A DNA stretch of 64,000 nucleotides from Bog-756 sp963703145. GTDB lineage: Bacteria; Actinomycetota; Acidimicrobiia; Acidimicrobiales; RAAP-2. Every line of letters starts with the position of its first letter. Within the stretch, counting starts at the first letter, position 1. Below, piece after piece: positions 63,226 to 64,000 of the stretch. Location of the stretch: NCBI GenBank assembly GCA_963703145.1, contig OY969793.1:1612001-1676000 (forward strand), given 5' to 3'. The notes below the pieces were generated by a model, which did no database searches, had not been told where the DNA came from, and saw only the letters and a list, made by a program, of their open reading frames with translations. The position numbers and the translations under genes were made by a program.

Positions 63226-64000
63226 GAAGGGACGCTCAGTGCCGCGGCCACGTCACGGGCTACGTCCTGGCCCTCGAAGGCTGAGGTGCCTTGAGGCGCG
63301 AGCAGGGTCTCTATGTCGGCCTGCGTCACCGAAGCCCGGGCGGCACCGGACAGGGCCATGACCACCACTCGGTCCCGCCAGGCCGGCGCGAACGACAAGA
63401 GCCGCATGGCAGCAGAGGACTCTCGTCGCTCGCCAACGCATTCGAAGGGTTTGTCCTCCTCGCTCATCAAGGCGGCGAATCCGGGAATCTGCTCCGGGTC
63501 GGCGAACAGGTCGCGACCGATGATCGCGGTCACCTCTTCGGGAGGAAGGAACGGGGCCAGCATCAGCGCCACGAATCGGCACTTCGGGCAGTTCCCGCAC
63601 CAACCGTCGTCGTCCCCTGCACTCTGGCGGAACACGGTGTTGCAGCTGCAGAAACCGCCGTGGTACTGGGTGAGCCGGGAGAAGGCCCGGGCGATCGCCA
63701 ACTCCGAGTAGGGCCGCAGGGCCGACCCGTACGACAAGTCGGCGTCGATGGACGTGGTGATCAGGTCCCGCAGGAGGAGCTCGAAGTCGAGGCTCTTGGA
63801 GTATTGGTGGTTGACCGGCGTGCCGTCGACCACCACCGTTTCCTCACTGGCCGAGCGCTCGACGGCCATGGCGATGGAGTCGTAGCCGTAGACAAAGCTG
63901 CCCACCACGGCGATGAGCGAGACGATGGCAGTGATTGGTACGTGGCCGTTCAGGGCACCGGACCGGTTCAGCTCGACCAGGTTGGGTGACAGCCGACGAC
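63222..64000 (-). CDS. murL: MurL-like UDP-MurNAc-L-Ala-L-Glu epimerase (runs off right edge)
   Basis: The frame is open from the window edge to a TGA at 63222-63224 that overlaps the Mur ligase start (GTGA). The visible 258 residues include NLVELNRSGALNGHVPITAIV, VVGSFVYGYDSIAMAVERS, VNHQYSKSLDFELLL and a cysteine-rich block CSCN, then WCGNCPKCRFVALMLAPFL. These features and the coupling to a Mur ligase match my recollection of MurL, the glycopeptidyl-glutamate epimerase described in Xanthomonas with MurD2 and present in some actinobacteria. MurL inverts L-Glu to D-Glu in UDP-MurNAc-L-Ala-L-Glu. I could not align it. A GTG at 63908 could be a start, but strong upstream coding sequence argues that the gene continues beyond 64000. 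Confidence 0.68.
   Translation of the reverse strand, partial: RRLSPNLVELNRSGALNGHVPITAIVSLIAVVGSFVYGYDSIAMAVERSASEETVVVDGTPVNHQYSKSLDFELLLRDLITTSIDADLSYGSALRPYSELAIARAFSRLTQYHGGFCSCNTVFRQSAGDDDGWCGNCPKCRFVALMLAPFLPPEEVTAIIGRDLFADPEQIPGFAALMSEEDKPFECVGERRESSAAMRLLSFAPAWRDRVVVMALSGAARASVTQADIETLLAPQGTSAFEGQDVARDVAAALSVPS

Noticed and set aside
1..64000. tRNA, rRNA, CRISPR array, insertion sequence, integrase or attachment site
   Set aside because: Reading both strands I found no cloverleaf-like, rRNA-like or regularly spaced repeat sequence and no transposase or recombinase protein. A dedicated scan was not possible.

Overview
The window is a dense, very GC-rich chromosomal stretch of an actinobacterium. 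Codon use is strongly G/C-ending, GTG starts are frequent, and genes often overlap by 4 nt (GTGA or ATGA). Recurrent features are fused LivH-LivM permeases, several acyl-CoA dehydrogenases including a double-length one, a P450-type ferredoxin and Tat-exported glycosidases. This mix would fit an aerobic heterotroph of the Acidimicrobiia or a relative, but that placement is inference: there is no rRNA or tRNA to anchor it. I saw no IS element, prophage, CRISPR array or replication origin.

Layout. 1-1600: end of an acyl-CoA dehydrogenase, a crotonase and a MaoC-type hydratase (acyl-CoA catabolism). 1755-4584: glucosamine-6-phosphate deaminase-like protein, alpha/beta hydrolase and TauD-family dioxygenase. 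4540-9600: branched-chain-amino-acid-type ABC transporter in which the LivF ATPase is fused behind an MFS transporter. 9722-24488: carbohydrate locus. It holds a five-gene overlapping operon (GH4, beta-hydroxyacid dehydrogenase, Cgl0159-type aldolase, FGGY kinase, LarA-like nickel-pincer epimerase), GH1, a secreted beta-propeller protein, Tat-exported GH78 rhamnosidase, ThuA-like protein, GH13 and a PhyH oxygenase. 24537-29848: orphan solute-binding protein, ABC exporter pair, PIG-L deacetylase, SDR. 29849-33320: a scarred segment with an alcohol dehydrogenase remnant, an esterase with a disturbed 3' end, a SnoaL-like protein and a second FGGY kinase. 33429-38751: 2-hydroxyacid dehydrogenase, two-subunit GMC oxidoreductase, and a cytochrome P450 divergent from a TetR regulator with a readable operator/promoter. 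38771-45445: beta-oxidation block. 45475-50579: complete Liv transporter (LivK, LivHM, LivG, LivF). 50732-52946: ureidoglycolate-lyase-like, cupin, RraA-like and RidA-like small-molecule enzymes. 53198-61829: acyl-CoA synthetase, VOC protein, fused acyl-CoA dehydrogenase with ferredoxin, copper amine oxidase, crotonase, thioredoxin-fold protein. 61880-64000: a Mur ligase overlapping a MurL-like epimerase, the signature of the alternative route that puts D-glutamate into peptidoglycan.

How the genes work together. Two themes dominate: import and degradation of carboxylic or acyl compounds (two Liv systems plus beta-oxidation enzymes), and breakdown of plant-like glycans (rhamnosidase, glucosidases) feeding sugar or sugar-acid kinases and an aldolase.

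Expression signals. Many first genes carry a TANNNT-like -10 box 6-7 nt before the start codon, which points to leaderless mRNAs. GH4 and GH1 are each preceded by a leaderless 12-codon ORF whose stop overlaps the glycosidase start, a possible coupled leader-peptide system.

Sequence quality. The SDR at 43443 and the Mur ligase at 61880 are each broken by what looks like one missing C in a C-run. Because Mur ligases are essential, sequencing or assembly error is a serious possibility.
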